Below, in pieces: positions 25,792-33,788 of a DNA stretch of 64,000 nt (positions within the stretch are counted from its first letter, which is position 1; each line of letters begins with the position of its first letter). Origin of the DNA: Bacillus_AB infantis_C (GTDB lineage Bacteria; Bacillota; Bacilli; Bacillales; Cytobacillaceae); assembly GCF_050107595.1 (NCBI RefSeq), contig NZ_JBNILH010000001.1, forward strand, positions 558,001-622,000. Reading direction: 5' to 3'. Both the position numbers and the translations under genes were made by a program. The notes under the pieces are model-generated. The model ran no database searches, was not told the origin of the DNA, and was given only the letters and a program-made list of their open reading frames with translations.

Positions 25792-25844
25792 CGAACGCAT
25801 ATTCGCTTAATATAGTGGGTATAATTAATTAGAACAGATGTTCT
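25792..25844 (+). promoter_or_regulatory. two LexA boxes and promoter of the yqjW SOS cassette
   Basis: CGAACGCATATTCG at 25792-25805 matches the Bacillus LexA consensus CGAACRNRYGTTCG at all but one core position. A second site, AGAACAGATGTTCT at 25831-25844, keeps GAAC-N4-GTTC. A TATAAT -10 lies at 25820-25825 between them, so both boxes flank the promoter. Confidence 0.8.
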
Positions 25845-25915
25845 TTTTGCATCTGAAGTGAAAGCTAATGAACCGCTAAGAGGGATGCAGCCAAGCGCCA
25901 AGGGAGAGAAAAGAA

Positions 25916-27175
25916 ATGATCGATTACAGCACGATGCCGAACAACCAAATTTTATGTGTGGATATGAAAAGCTTTTATGCAAGCTGTTCCGCTGTGATGG
26001 AGGGCCTCGACCCGCTTGAATGCTATCTTGCTGTAGTAGGTGATAAAAAACGGAAAGGGAGCATCGTCCTCGCCGCCTCCCCGCGGATGAAAAAGGAATT
26101 TGGCGTCAAGACCGGAACCCGCTATTTTGAAATCCCGAAAGATCCCCGCATTATCGTGGTAGAACCGAAAATGGCCACCTATCTGAGAATTTCCACCGAG
26201 ATCACCCGTGTATTTCACCGCTACGTCCCGAAAGAAGCCATCCATACTTACAGTGTAGATGAAAGCTTCATCAAAGTGGACGGAGCTGCAAAGCTTTGGG
26301 GCGGCGCGTATACCATTGCCGAGAAAATCAAGGATGATATTGAAAGGAAGTTCCAGCTGCCCTGTGCCATCGGTATCGGCCCCAATTTGCTGCTCTCCAA
26401 GCTCTGCCTTGATCTTGAGGCAAAGCAGAAGGGGATTGCCGAATGGACATACGATGACGTCAAGGAAAAGCTCTGGAAGGTTTCGCCCCTGAGGGACATG
26501 TGGGGCATCGGGAGAAGGGTGGAAAAGACCCTGAACGGAATGGGCATTTTCACTGTCGGACAGCTGGCCCGCTATGATCTGGAAGCGCTGGAAAAGAAAT
26601 TCGGGATCATGGGGAACCAGCTTTACCACCATGCCTGGGGCGTTGATCTTTCCGACATCGGCGCACCCATCATGGAGGGGCAGATCAGCTTTGGGAAAAG
26701 CCAGATCCTGCTGCGCGACTACAAGGATGAAGGGGAGATCAAGCAGGTGATCCTTGAAATGTGCGAAGAGCTGGGAAGAAGGGCAAGAAACCACCGCAAG
26801 GCGGGAAGGACAGTCAGCTTTGGCGTCGGGTACAGCCAGGATGAATTCGGAGGGGGCTTCTACCGGTCACGCACCATTGATCAGCCTACCAATGTCACCA
26901 TGGATATTTACCGGGTCTGCCTGGAGCTTTTTCAGGAAAATTACTCTGGAAAGACGGTCCGGAAAATTTCAATGGCTCTCGGCAATATTGTGGATGACCA
27001 TGAATTCCAGCTCAGTCTTTTTGACCTGAACAGCTGGAAAAGCCGGGAGCTCGGCTACACCGTCGACAGCATCCGCCGCCGTTTCGGATCCGGTGCGCTG
27101 CTGCGGGCGATATCGTATACTGCGGCAGGGACAGCCAAGCATCGGGCCACACTGGTCGGTGGCCATAAAATGTAA
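25916..27175 (+). CDS. yqjW: Y-family DNA polymerase YqjW/UvrX (PolY2 type)
   Basis: UmuC-like translesion polymerase, expected to be SOS-induced. Seen in 419 residues: CVDMKSFYASCSAV with the first catalytic Asp, YSVDESFIKVDG with the Asp-Glu pair, thumb motif MWGIGRRVEKTL, little-finger domain and a beta-clamp binding motif QLSLF at about 365-369. Two LexA boxes lie upstream. It is followed after 12 bases by a YolD-type gene, the usual partner. Confidence 0.94.
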   Translation: MIDYSTMPNNQILCVDMKSFYASCSAVMEGLDPLECYLAVVGDKKRKGSIVLAASPRMKKEFGVKTGTRYFEIPKDPRIIVVEPKMATYLRISTEITRVFHRYVPKEAIHTYSVDESFIKVDGAAKLWGGAYTIAEKIKDDIERKFQLPCAIGIGPNLLLSKLCLDLEAKQKGIAEWTYDDVKEKLWKVSPLRDMWGIGRRVEKTLNGMGIFTVGQLARYDLEALEKKFGIMGNQLYHHAWGVDLSDIGAPIMEGQISFGKSQILLRDYKDEGEIKQVILEMCEELGRRARNHRKAGRTVSFGVGYSQDEFGGGFYRSRTIDQPTNVTMDIYRVCLELFQENYSGKTVRKISMALGNIVDDHEFQLSLFDLNSWKSRELGYTVDSIRRRFGSGALLRAISYTAAGTAKHRATLVGGHKM

Positions 27176-27187
27176 GGAGGCAGAGAT

Positions 27188-27523
27188 ATGATCCGGGACA
27201 GGGGAAGGATAAAATGGACGTCAATGATGCTCCCAGAGCATGTAAAGCTGCTTCGCGACTGGGCGAAAGAGGACACCTATGAAAAGCCGAAGGAACTGGA
27301 TGAGCAGCAGCTGGAACAGATGAATGAGACGCTTGCCGAAGCGATGGAGTTCGGCCAGGCGGTCGCCATCACCCACTTCCGGAGTCACCGCCATGAACTC
27401 GTAATCGGAAACATCCACTATTGGGATGAAATCGGCCAAAAGCTTCATGTCATTGACCATTTTGGCGAGGTCCACCGCATCCCGCTGAACGCGGTTGCCG
27501 ATGTCAGGGCCGCAGGGGAATAG
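27188..27523 (+). CDS. yqjX: YolD-like family protein
   Basis: 111-residue protein of the YolD-like family, which regularly follows UvrX/YqjW polymerases on Bacillus chromosomes and plasmids. Seen: DRGRIKWTSMMLPEHVKLL at the N-terminus and a beta-rich second half (ITHFRSHRHELVIG, GNIHYWD). Its biochemical role is unknown; proposed to modulate the polymerase because of the constant pairing (inference). An AAGGAGG site lies before the ATG. Confidence 0.92.
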   Translation: MIRDRGRIKWTSMMLPEHVKLLRDWAKEDTYEKPKELDEQQLEQMNETLAEAMEFGQAVAITHFRSHRHELVIGNIHYWDEIGQKLHVIDHFGEVHRIPLNAVADVRAAGE

Positions 27524-27584
27524 CGGCAGGAAAAGAGAATGGATTTGCGCAGGGGGAGCACCTTAAAGGCAGGAGGTGTTTCTT

Positions 27585-27731
27585 ATGCCAAGAGGCAAAG
27601 AGCTTGAGCAGCTGCCCATGTCCAATATTGCTCCGGGAGCAGGGGCGGATAAAGGGAAGTTTAACCGCCATTCGCTCAGCGGAATGGAGCGGAAAGACCA
27701 GCCGCGTCCGGAAGATGCCGGGGGAAAATAG
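27585..27731 (+). CDS. 48-residue hypothetical protein downstream of yqjX
   Basis: A short frame with a perfect AGGAGGTG ribosome site, beginning MPRGKELEQLPMSNIAPGAG and ending PRPEDAGGK. It is hydrophilic, Gly/Pro-rich and probably disordered, with no recognised domain. It begins 61 bases after yqjX with no terminator between, so it may belong to the SOS-controlled unit. I cannot assign a function. Confidence 0.6.
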   Translation: MPRGKELEQLPMSNIAPGAGADKGKFNRHSLSGMERKDQPRPEDAGGK

Positions 27732-27871
27732 CCCTTGATCCGGCAGACGGGGCCGCATCTGCCAGGCCCGCTTTAACAGCAGGGCAAAGCGGGAGCGCTG
27801 AGCAAATGAAAAGGTGGAATGCCTGCTTTATGCTAGAATGGGATTATGAAATGAAAGCAGGTGATTTTCCC

Positions 27872-28198
27872 ATGAAAATTACAGTCACTCAAACAGCACA
27901 GGAAAAGCTCAAGGAAAAGACAGCAGGAAAAGAAGGCTATTTAAAATTAAAATATGATACAGAAGGCTGCGGCTGTGTTGTCAGCGGCGTAAGCGCCTTA
28001 TGGCTGGTGGATGAAGTGGAATCCGGCGACAGGGAAATCAGCACCGAAGCCGGCAGCATCTTTATAGAAAAATCCAAAGAAGTTTTTTTCGATGAAAGTA
28101 TGACAATTGATTATTCCAGTCAAGCGGGCTGCTTTCAGTTGAAAAGCCCGAATCAGTATTTGAATCCGAGAATGATCTTCATTAACAAGATTTCCTGA
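27872..28198 (+). CDS. yqkB: HesB-like iron-sulfur biosynthesis family protein YqkB
   Basis: 108-residue protein with the fold of A-type Fe-S carriers. Seen: MKITVTQTAQEKLKEK, YDTEGCGCVVSGVSALW with a Cys pair, and AGCFQLKSPNQYLNPRM. The cysteine pattern differs from canonical SufA/IscA, as in B. subtilis YqkB, so true cluster transfer is unproven. The ATG at 27872 is chosen because AGGTGA lies nine bases upstream. Confidence 0.85.
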   Translation: MKITVTQTAQEKLKEKTAGKEGYLKLKYDTEGCGCVVSGVSALWLVDEVESGDREISTEAGSIFIEKSKEVFFDESMTIDYSSQAGCFQLKSPNQYLNPRMIFINKIS

Positions 28199-28200
28199 GG

Positions 28201-28226
28201 CAGGCCGCAATGCGGTCTGTTTTTTT
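28201..28226 (+). terminator. intrinsic terminator of yqkB
   Basis: CAGGCCGC / GCGGTCTG with loop AAT and seven Ts. Confidence 0.92.
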
Positions 28227-28391
28227 GTGCTTTCATTTTGAAAAGCCGGCGCCGAATGGGGGAAATGGAATTTTTATCAATAAAGGTTTCGAAATTGCGG
28301 GATAAGGCTAGAGAAACATAGCGATGTATGATGTATGTTACAGGCTGTTTCTACATTTAATGATAAAAGAAACGCTAAAGGGGGCGGGAGA

Positions 28392-28940
28392 ATGAAGAAA
28401 AAGGCAGGCTTATGGATCATGCTGGCGGCCATCTTCCTTGCAGCATGCCAGCCTAAAACCTTCGAGGAAGCGATGAGCACAGAAGTGCCTTTCAATGTGC
28501 AGAAGGTGATACATAAAGAAAAGGTGAAGGGCGGCACGGTTGTTTTGTATCTGACAGAGCAGGAGCGGGAAGCGGACAATGGGGCGGAAAAGGTGCAGGC
28601 AGTTGCAGCCGCCTATCTGCAGGAAAGCAAGAAAGCCGGCTGGAAGAACGCGGGCCATAACCATTGGGAATATGAGCAGAACGATCATATGACGGTCTAT
28701 CCGGAAACCTTCTATCAATATGACACAGAAGGCAATTTGAAGCATAAAGTGCCGGTCGTGTTTGGACGGATCCTGAATGATGACATAAAGGCAGTAGAGG
28801 CGGGGAAGAAGGATTCATTCCAGCCGGTGAAGCTGATAGAGACGGAAGAGGGGCGCTTTTATTTTGCGGCCGGTGAGTTCGAACTCGTGAGGGGCCTGTC
28901 TGCCGAAGGAAAGGCCGTCAGCCAGCAGAGAAACAGATAA
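28392..28940 (+). CDS. lipoprotein of unknown function
   Basis: 182-residue predicted lipoprotein: basic start MKKKAG, hydrophobic stretch and lipobox LAAC followed by QPKTFEEAMSTEVPFNV. The mature part is mixed alpha/beta with many Lys and Glu and contains HWEYEQNDHMTVYPETFYQY. I do not recognise a family. The start at 28392 follows a GGGGGCGGGAG purine tract; an upstream in-frame start would precede it. Confidence 0.78.
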   Translation: MKKKAGLWIMLAAIFLAACQPKTFEEAMSTEVPFNVQKVIHKEKVKGGTVVLYLTEQEREADNGAEKVQAVAAAYLQESKKAGWKNAGHNHWEYEQNDHMTVYPETFYQYDTEGNLKHKVPVVFGRILNDDIKAVEAGKKDSFQPVKLIETEEGRFYFAAGEFELVRGLSAEGKAVSQQRNR

Positions 28941-28991
28941 GGATCAGAAGATGCACGGCGGACGAGAATGCGGGAGCCAAGGCATAAAGAA

Positions 28992-29019
28992 GGAAGGAGG
29001 CTTTAAGGAGCCTCCTTCC
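28992..29019 (-). terminator. hairpin at the end of yqkD
   Basis: GGAAGGAGGCT pairs with AGCCTCCTTCC around a six-base loop; the minus-strand tail is TTCTTTATG, moderately T-rich. Confidence 0.65.
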
Positions 29020-29026
29020 GGTCTGT

Positions 29027-29959
29027 TTAAGAACCGGCAGCCACCGGACCCTTTTTGAAAATATAGTCTTCAAGAAACTCGTCGATGGCTTTTTCATAGT
29101 CATTGCGGTTTTCATTCAAGGATTGGGCATGGACCCCGTTCATGGCAAGAAACAGTTTTTTCGGACCGGCCTTGCGCAGGAAAAGGGCCTCTGTCATGGT
29201 GGGCAGGATAAAATCATCCTTGGTGCTGTGGATGAACAGCACCGGCTTTTTGATCTGGTCGATGACCGAGATGGGAGACACCTCGTTAAGGGAATATTTT
29301 TCCCTGAGCCGCAGGAAGATATCTGCAACTGGCAAAACCAGCTGAGGCGGCAGCTTCATCTCTGTTTTCAGCCGGTAGGAAAGCTGCTCCCTGAAATCCG
29401 AAAATGGGCAGTCGGCCACATAGAAATCAGCACCATCCTCAAGCATGCCCGCATACAGCAGCATGGTTGCAGCTCCCATTGATTCACCATGGATGCCTAA
29501 AAGCAGGTCACCCCCTTTTTCTTTCTTCAGCCAGTGGACAACGGCCTGGAGATCGAATTTCTCATAATGGCCATAGCTCGTCGTCTTGCCGCCAGATTCT
29601 CCATGCCGGCGGTGGTCATAAATCAGGGCATTGAATCCGCGGTTGAGAAACAGATTCATATACTTGATGCTGTTTGTTTTATTTTCGGTCACCCCATGGC
29701 AGATGATGATGTATTTATTAGAGGAGTGCGGCTCTGCGAGAACCGCCTTCAGGGAATACCCGAAAGGGGATGGGATAAAAACCTCCCTTTTCGCCAGGCT
29801 GCTGAAGGAAAGGGGATCCACCCTCCCGGCTTCAGTTTCCCTGTTGAGGATGAAGCTGTCATCCTTTTTCTTCATATACATGATCCGATTGGTGAAATAC
29901 ACACCGATCGAGGTTAAAAAGACGAGCAGTGAAAAAAGGTAACGGAATGCCTTTCTCAA
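29027..29959 (-). CDS. yqkD: alpha/beta hydrolase YqkD, membrane-anchored
   Basis: 310-residue serine hydrolase of unknown substrate. Seen: an N-terminal hydrophobic anchor (YLFSLLVFLTSIGVYF), IIICHGVTENK, YDHRRHGESGG, nucleophile elbow GIHGESMGA, and a catalytic Asp/His near FIHSTKDDF and GVHAQSL. The TTG at 29959 is selected because GGAGGG precedes it by six bases and B. subtilis YqkD begins at the matching place; the upstream in-frame region is not conserved. Confidence 0.9.
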   Translation of the reverse strand: MRKAFRYLFSLLVFLTSIGVYFTNRIMYMKKKDDSFILNRETEAGRVDPLSFSSLAKREVFIPSPFGYSLKAVLAEPHSSNKYIIICHGVTENKTNSIKYMNLFLNRGFNALIYDHRRHGESGGKTTSYGHYEKFDLQAVVHWLKKEKGGDLLLGIHGESMGAATMLLYAGMLEDGADFYVADCPFSDFREQLSYRLKTEMKLPPQLVLPVADIFLRLREKYSLNEVSPISVIDQIKKPVLFIHSTKDDFILPTMTEALFLRKAGPKKLFLAMNGVHAQSLNENRNDYEKAIDEFLEDYIFKKGPVAAGS

Positions 29960-30080
29960 GACGATCCCTCCAAAATAAGGTTTTTTCTTTATTTTACCAT
30001 TAGCAGATGCTCTTCGAAATAAAAACGAACCGAAAATCAGCGTTTTCTGCGTTAAGAAAAATTCTGCTCTGATGAAGAAC

Positions 30081-30260
30081 AAAAGCGCAAGCGCCTTGAT
30101 CACCTTAAGGAACGCAGACTAAGAACGCCACGTGCTGTGGCAACGTCTGTATGACCACCATCCTGTGGGCCTCAAGCCAATCCTCCCGGAAAGGCGTTCT
30201 TTGCCTATTTGGGAGGGTTGGCTTGTGACCTCGGCGCAGCTGCTGGACGTTGATCAAGAA
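30081..30260 (-). repeat. structured intergenic repeat, copy C
   Basis: Reverse-oriented relative of copy A: its complement contains CTTGAGGCCCACAGGATG, CAGACGTTGCCACAGCACGT and GTCTGCGTTCCTTAAGG. It has its own inner hairpin (GCCAATCCTCCC / GGGAGGGTTGGC). It fills most of the gap between yqkD and the 43-codon gene. Confidence 0.8.
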
Positions 30261-30303
30261 TTGATAATAATCCACAAGACTTACAATTTATAAATTCCTA
30301 TAC

Positions 30304-30333
30304 AACGAAAAACAGCCGCGGTAATCGCGGCTG
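30304..30333 (-). terminator. intrinsic terminator of the 43-codon gene
   Basis: CAGCCGCG / CGCGGCTG around GTAAT, with TTTTTCG on the minus strand. Confidence 0.88.
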
Positions 30334-30341
30334 CCGGACGG

Positions 30342-30473
30342 CTATTGCGGAGAATTCTGGCCCCTTGCCGGGTGAATGGCTTTTTCCAGCTCTTCAGCCG
30401 CAATCGTATGATTGACAGTATCGCTTGCAGGCTTGCCTTTCTGGCTGTTCCCTTTGTCCCGCTTCTGGCTCAT
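30342..30473 (-). CDS. 43-residue hypothetical protein
   Basis: Small minus-strand gene with an AAAGGAGG site eight bases before ATG and a perfect terminator after the stop. The product starts MSQKRDKGNSQKGK and contains SDTVNHTIAAEELEKAIHP. It is hydrophilic: a basic Gly/Ser/Lys head and one amphipathic helix. I do not recognise a family. Signals on both sides make it very likely to be expressed. Confidence 0.72.
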   Translation of the reverse strand: MSQKRDKGNSQKGKPASDTVNHTIAAEELEKAIHPARGQNSPQ

Positions 30474-30546
30474 GAAGATTCCTCCTTTGATTTAGCATTA
30501 ATTCTTAAAGTGCTCACAAAAGCGGAAGTTATACAGATAATCGGGA

Positions 30547-31467
30547 TTATGCCTGTTCCCCGGATGCCTCTCTCAGCTGCAGCTGGTAAATGGCGCTTTC
30601 AATCGGCCGGCTGAGATGGGGCTGTACAATATCGATGGCATCCATAAGGCGGTCCAAATTGATGCCTGTACTGATTCCCATCCGTTCAAGCATATTCACA
30701 ACATCCTCGGTTGCCGCATTACCTGCCGCGCCTGGGGCGAACGGACAGCCGCCAAGGCCGCCTGCAGAGCTGTCGAAGCGGTCGATCCCTGCCTGGAGGG
30801 CGGCAAAAATATTCGTTAAAGCCATCTTCCTTGTGTCATGGAAATGCGCTGTCAGCAATACATCCGGAAATTCGCGCTTCAGCCTGCTGAACAGGGAGTA
30901 CGCCTCATGCGGGGCAGCCATGCCGATCGTATCGGCCACGCTCAGCTCATCTGCCCCGGCGAGAGTAAATTGGCGGCAAAGCTCCACAGTCCTGTCTTCC
31001 TCTATTTTGCCTTCATAAGGGCAGTAGAAGCTGGTCGAGATGCAGGCGCGCACAAAGTAGCCTTTATCCTTCAATTCCCTGACAAGCGGCAGGATCTCCT
31101 CCATGCTTTCTGCTGTTGTTTTGTTGATATTTTTTTTGTTGAAGCTGTCGCTTACCCCAACGAAGACAGCAATCGCGCCGCAGCCGGTCATATAGGCGCG
31201 CTCGATCCCCTTCCTGTTGGGGGCAAGGACAATATCGCGCACCCCTGATCCAATGGAGCTGGCGGCAATTTCAGCTGCGTCCGCCATTTGCGGCACCCAT
31301 TTAGGGGAGACAAAGGAGGTAAGCTCCATCTCGGCAAAGCCGGCTTTTTTCAGCGCGGATATGAATTCCTTTTTAACAGGGGTGGGAATGAACGTTTTTT
31401 CATTTTGAAGCCCGTCGCGCGGGCCTACTTCTATGATGGTCGCTTTCTTTGGCAGGCAGAGGGTCAT
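30547..31467 (-). CDS. hydroxymethylglutaryl-CoA lyase
   Basis: Cleaves HMG-CoA to acetoacetate and acetyl-CoA, the last step of leucine degradation. Seen in 306 residues: IEVGPRDGLQNEK with metal Asp and substrate Arg, ELTSFVSPKWVPQMAD, HFHDTRKMALTN with metal His, and the catalytic Cys in GLGGCPFAPGAAGN. An AGGAGTG site precedes ATG. It is divergent from the thiolase/CoA-transferase genes that would consume its acetoacetate. Confidence 0.95.
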   Translation of the reverse strand: MTLCLPKKATIIEVGPRDGLQNEKTFIPTPVKKEFISALKKAGFAEMELTSFVSPKWVPQMADAAEIAASSIGSGVRDIVLAPNRKGIERAYMTGCGAIAVFVGVSDSFNKKNINKTTAESMEEILPLVRELKDKGYFVRACISTSFYCPYEGKIEEDRTVELCRQFTLAGADELSVADTIGMAAPHEAYSLFSRLKREFPDVLLTAHFHDTRKMALTNIFAALQAGIDRFDSSAGGLGGCPFAPGAAGNAATEDVVNMLERMGISTGINLDRLMDAIDIVQPHLSRPIESAIYQLQLREASGEQA

Positions 31468-31630
31468 GATTTCACTCCTGACAACATATTTTTATTTGTA
31501 GATTGCAAGATGAATGAAAGGGCTTTCTTATATTGTAGGAGGAAAGGAAAATAAAAAGCAAGAATAATAGAAATTTTGACAAAATAAAAGGAATTTCTCA
31601 TTTTTGGCTCGAACTAATACATATTGCAAT

Positions 31631-31783
31631 GAAGAAAAGCGAAAGCGCAGAACGCCACGTCCTGTGGCAGCGTCTGCATGACCAGCTACCTGGGGCCTCA
31701 AGACGATTCCTGCCGGATAGGCGTTCTTTGCATTTTGGAAGGATTGGCTTGTGGGGAGGCGCTGAAGCGGGACAGTTATCAGA
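31631..31783 (-). repeat. structured intergenic repeat, copy D
   Basis: Reverse-oriented member of the same family: GAACGCCACGTCCTGTGGCAGCG, GACCAGCTACCTGGGGCCTC, and GGCGTTCTTTGCATTTTGG match copies A and C in order. It fills most of the promoter region between HMG-CoA lyase and the thiolase gene. An ORF runs through it in frame with the thiolase, but this reflects absence of stops, not coding. Confidence 0.8.
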
Positions 31784-31826
31784 GTCGAAAAAATACTTCT
31801 TTATCTTGCGAGAAAGGGTGAATAGC

Positions 31827-33014
31827 ATGAAGCAGACAGACATCGTAATAGCGAGTGCTGTAAGGACGGCGATCGGGAGCTTTAATGGGAGCCTGAAGGG
31901 AGTGTCGGCTCCGGAGCTTGGGGCGGCTGCCATAAAGGGTGCATTGGAAAAGGCGGGGCTTGAGGCAGGGCAGGTGGATGAAATTATCATGGGGAACGTG
32001 CTGCAGGCGGGACTGGGCCAGAATCCGGCAAGGCAGGCAGCTATTTTAGCGGGGATTCCTGAAAGCGTTTCCTCAATGACGATCAATAAAGTCTGCGGCT
32101 CCGGCTTGAAGGCGGTGCATCTTGCCTATCAGGCGGTCCTGGCAGGGGATGCAGAAGTCGTCGTTGCGGGCGGCATGGAGAATATGAGTCAGGCCCCTTA
32201 TTTGCTTAAAGGGGCCCGAGATGGATTTAAAATGGGCGATCAAAAGCTGGTAGACAGCATGGTCTCTGACGGGCTGTGGTGTGCATTTAATGATTACCAT
32301 ATGGGCATGACAGCGGAAAACCTGTGCTCGCAGTATGGCCTGAGCAGGGAAGAGCAGGACACATTTGCAGCATGGAGCCAGGAAAAAGCGCAGAAAGCAC
32401 AGGAGGCCGGGCGCTTCAGGGATGAAATCGTGCCTGTTGAAATTCCTCAGCGCAAAGGGGATCCGGTCATCTTTGACAGTGACGAATATTTGAAAAAAGG
32501 AACGACAGCCGAAAAGCTTGCAGGCTTAAGGCCGGCCTTCAAAAAGGACGGCTCCGTTACTGCCGGCAATGCTTCCGGCATTAATGACGGTGCCGCAGCC
32601 CTTGTTGTGATGAGCAGGGCAAAGGCGGAAGAGCTCGGGATACAGCCGATTGCTGTCATCAAAGCAAACGCAAGTGCCGGCGTAGATCCGAGCATCATGG
32701 GAATCGGTCCGGTGCCGGCGGTCAAGAAGGTGCTGGAGAAGGCAGGAGTTTCAATGGAAGAACTGGATTTGATTGAAGCAAATGAAGCTTTTGCCGCTCA
32801 ATCCCTCGCAGTAGGAAAAGAGCTCGGCTTCAACAATGAAATTCTGAACGTAAACGGCGGGGCAATTGCGCTTGGCCATCCGATCGGCGCCAGTGGTGCA
32901 AGGGTCCTGGTTACGCTCCTGCATGAAATGAAGAAGAGAAATGCAGAGAAAGGGCTGGCGGCACTTTGCATCGGCGGCGGCCAGGGAGTAGCGACAGTTG
33001 TTGAGCTTGCCTAG
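31827..33014 (+). CDS. acetyl-CoA C-acetyltransferase (thiolase II)
   Basis: Condenses or cleaves acetoacetyl-CoA and acetyl-CoA. Seen in 395 residues: SAVRTAIGSFNGSL, nucleophilic Cys at residue 90 in NKVCGSGLKAVH, substrate region (MENMSQAPYLLKG), ALGHPIGASGARV with catalytic His, and the second Cys in ALCIGGGQG. The start at 31827 follows AAAGGGTG; an in-frame extension reaching 31629 runs through repeat D and is not conserved. It leads an operon with scoA and scoB. Confidence 0.95.
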   Translation: MKQTDIVIASAVRTAIGSFNGSLKGVSAPELGAAAIKGALEKAGLEAGQVDEIIMGNVLQAGLGQNPARQAAILAGIPESVSSMTINKVCGSGLKAVHLAYQAVLAGDAEVVVAGGMENMSQAPYLLKGARDGFKMGDQKLVDSMVSDGLWCAFNDYHMGMTAENLCSQYGLSREEQDTFAAWSQEKAQKAQEAGRFRDEIVPVEIPQRKGDPVIFDSDEYLKKGTTAEKLAGLRPAFKKDGSVTAGNASGINDGAAALVVMSRAKAEELGIQPIAVIKANASAGVDPSIMGIGPVPAVKKVLEKAGVSMEELDLIEANEAFAAQSLAVGKELGFNNEILNVNGGAIALGHPIGASGARVLVTLLHEMKKRNAEKGLAALCIGGGQGVATVVELA

Positions 33015-33073
33015 TCCAGCCTGCTCTGAAGGGAAGAACAGCACATGAAGAAAAATATGAGAGGAGAGAAACG

Positions 33074-33763
33074 ATGAAAACAATACATACATCCTTCCAG
33101 GAAGCAGTTGCCGGCATCCAGGATGGAGCGACACTGATGGTGGGCGGCTTCGGACTGTGCGGCATTCCTGAGAACCTGATCCTTGCCCTGGTGGAAAAAG
33201 GGGTGAAGGACCTGACCGTTATCTCCAATAACTGCGGAGTGGACGATTGGGGCCTCGGTCTGCTGTTGAAAAATAAGCAAATCAGAAAAATGATCGGCTC
33301 TTATGTGGGCGAGAATAAGGAATTTGAGCGCCAGGTGCTATCAGGGGAAATCGAAGTCGAGCTGCTGCCGCAGGGAACGCTGGCAGAGAAGATCCGCGCC
33401 GGCGGTGCCGGCATCCCGGCATTTTATACACCTGCTGGCGTAGGGACCCCGATTGCGGAAGGAAAAGAGACCAGGATCTTCAACGGAAAGGAATATTTGC
33501 TTGAAGAGGCGCTTTCCGCAGACTTCAGCCTTGTCCGAGCCTGGAAAGGGGACCGTATGGGAAATCTCGTATACCGGAAAACGGCGAGGAATTTCAACCC
33601 TATGATCGCAGCCGCAGGGAAAACAACGATAGCGGAAGTGGAGAACCTTGTAGAGACTGGCGGGCTGGAGCCGGAAAACATCCATACGCCGAGCATTTAT
33701 GTTCAAAGCATCATTAAAGGCAGCCAGGAAAAACGGATTGAGCGCCTGACTGTCAAATCATAA
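33074..33763 (+). CDS. scoA: succinyl-CoA:3-ketoacid CoA-transferase subunit A
   Basis: Subunit A of the enzyme that moves CoA from succinyl-CoA to acetoacetate. Seen in 229 residues: GGFGLCGIPENLI, the VISNNCGVDDWGLG segment, GTLAEKIRAGGAGIPAFYTP, and AEVENLVETGGLEPENIHTPS. A GAGAGGAGAG purine tract precedes ATG. It sits 59 bp after the thiolase stop and 25 bp before scoB. Confidence 0.95.
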   Translation: MKTIHTSFQEAVAGIQDGATLMVGGFGLCGIPENLILALVEKGVKDLTVISNNCGVDDWGLGLLLKNKQIRKMIGSYVGENKEFERQVLSGEIEVELLPQGTLAEKIRAGGAGIPAFYTPAGVGTPIAEGKETRIFNGKEYLLEEALSADFSLVRAWKGDRMGNLVYRKTARNFNPMIAAAGKTTIAEVENLVETGGLEPENIHTPSIYVQSIIKGSQEKRIERLTVKS

Positions 33764-33788
33764 CTAAGAAGAGAAAGGAGCAGCAGAT

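Noticed and set aside
31629..31826. 66-residue N-terminal extension of the thiolase
   Set aside because: Runs through repeat copy D; ribosome site and family start are at 31827.
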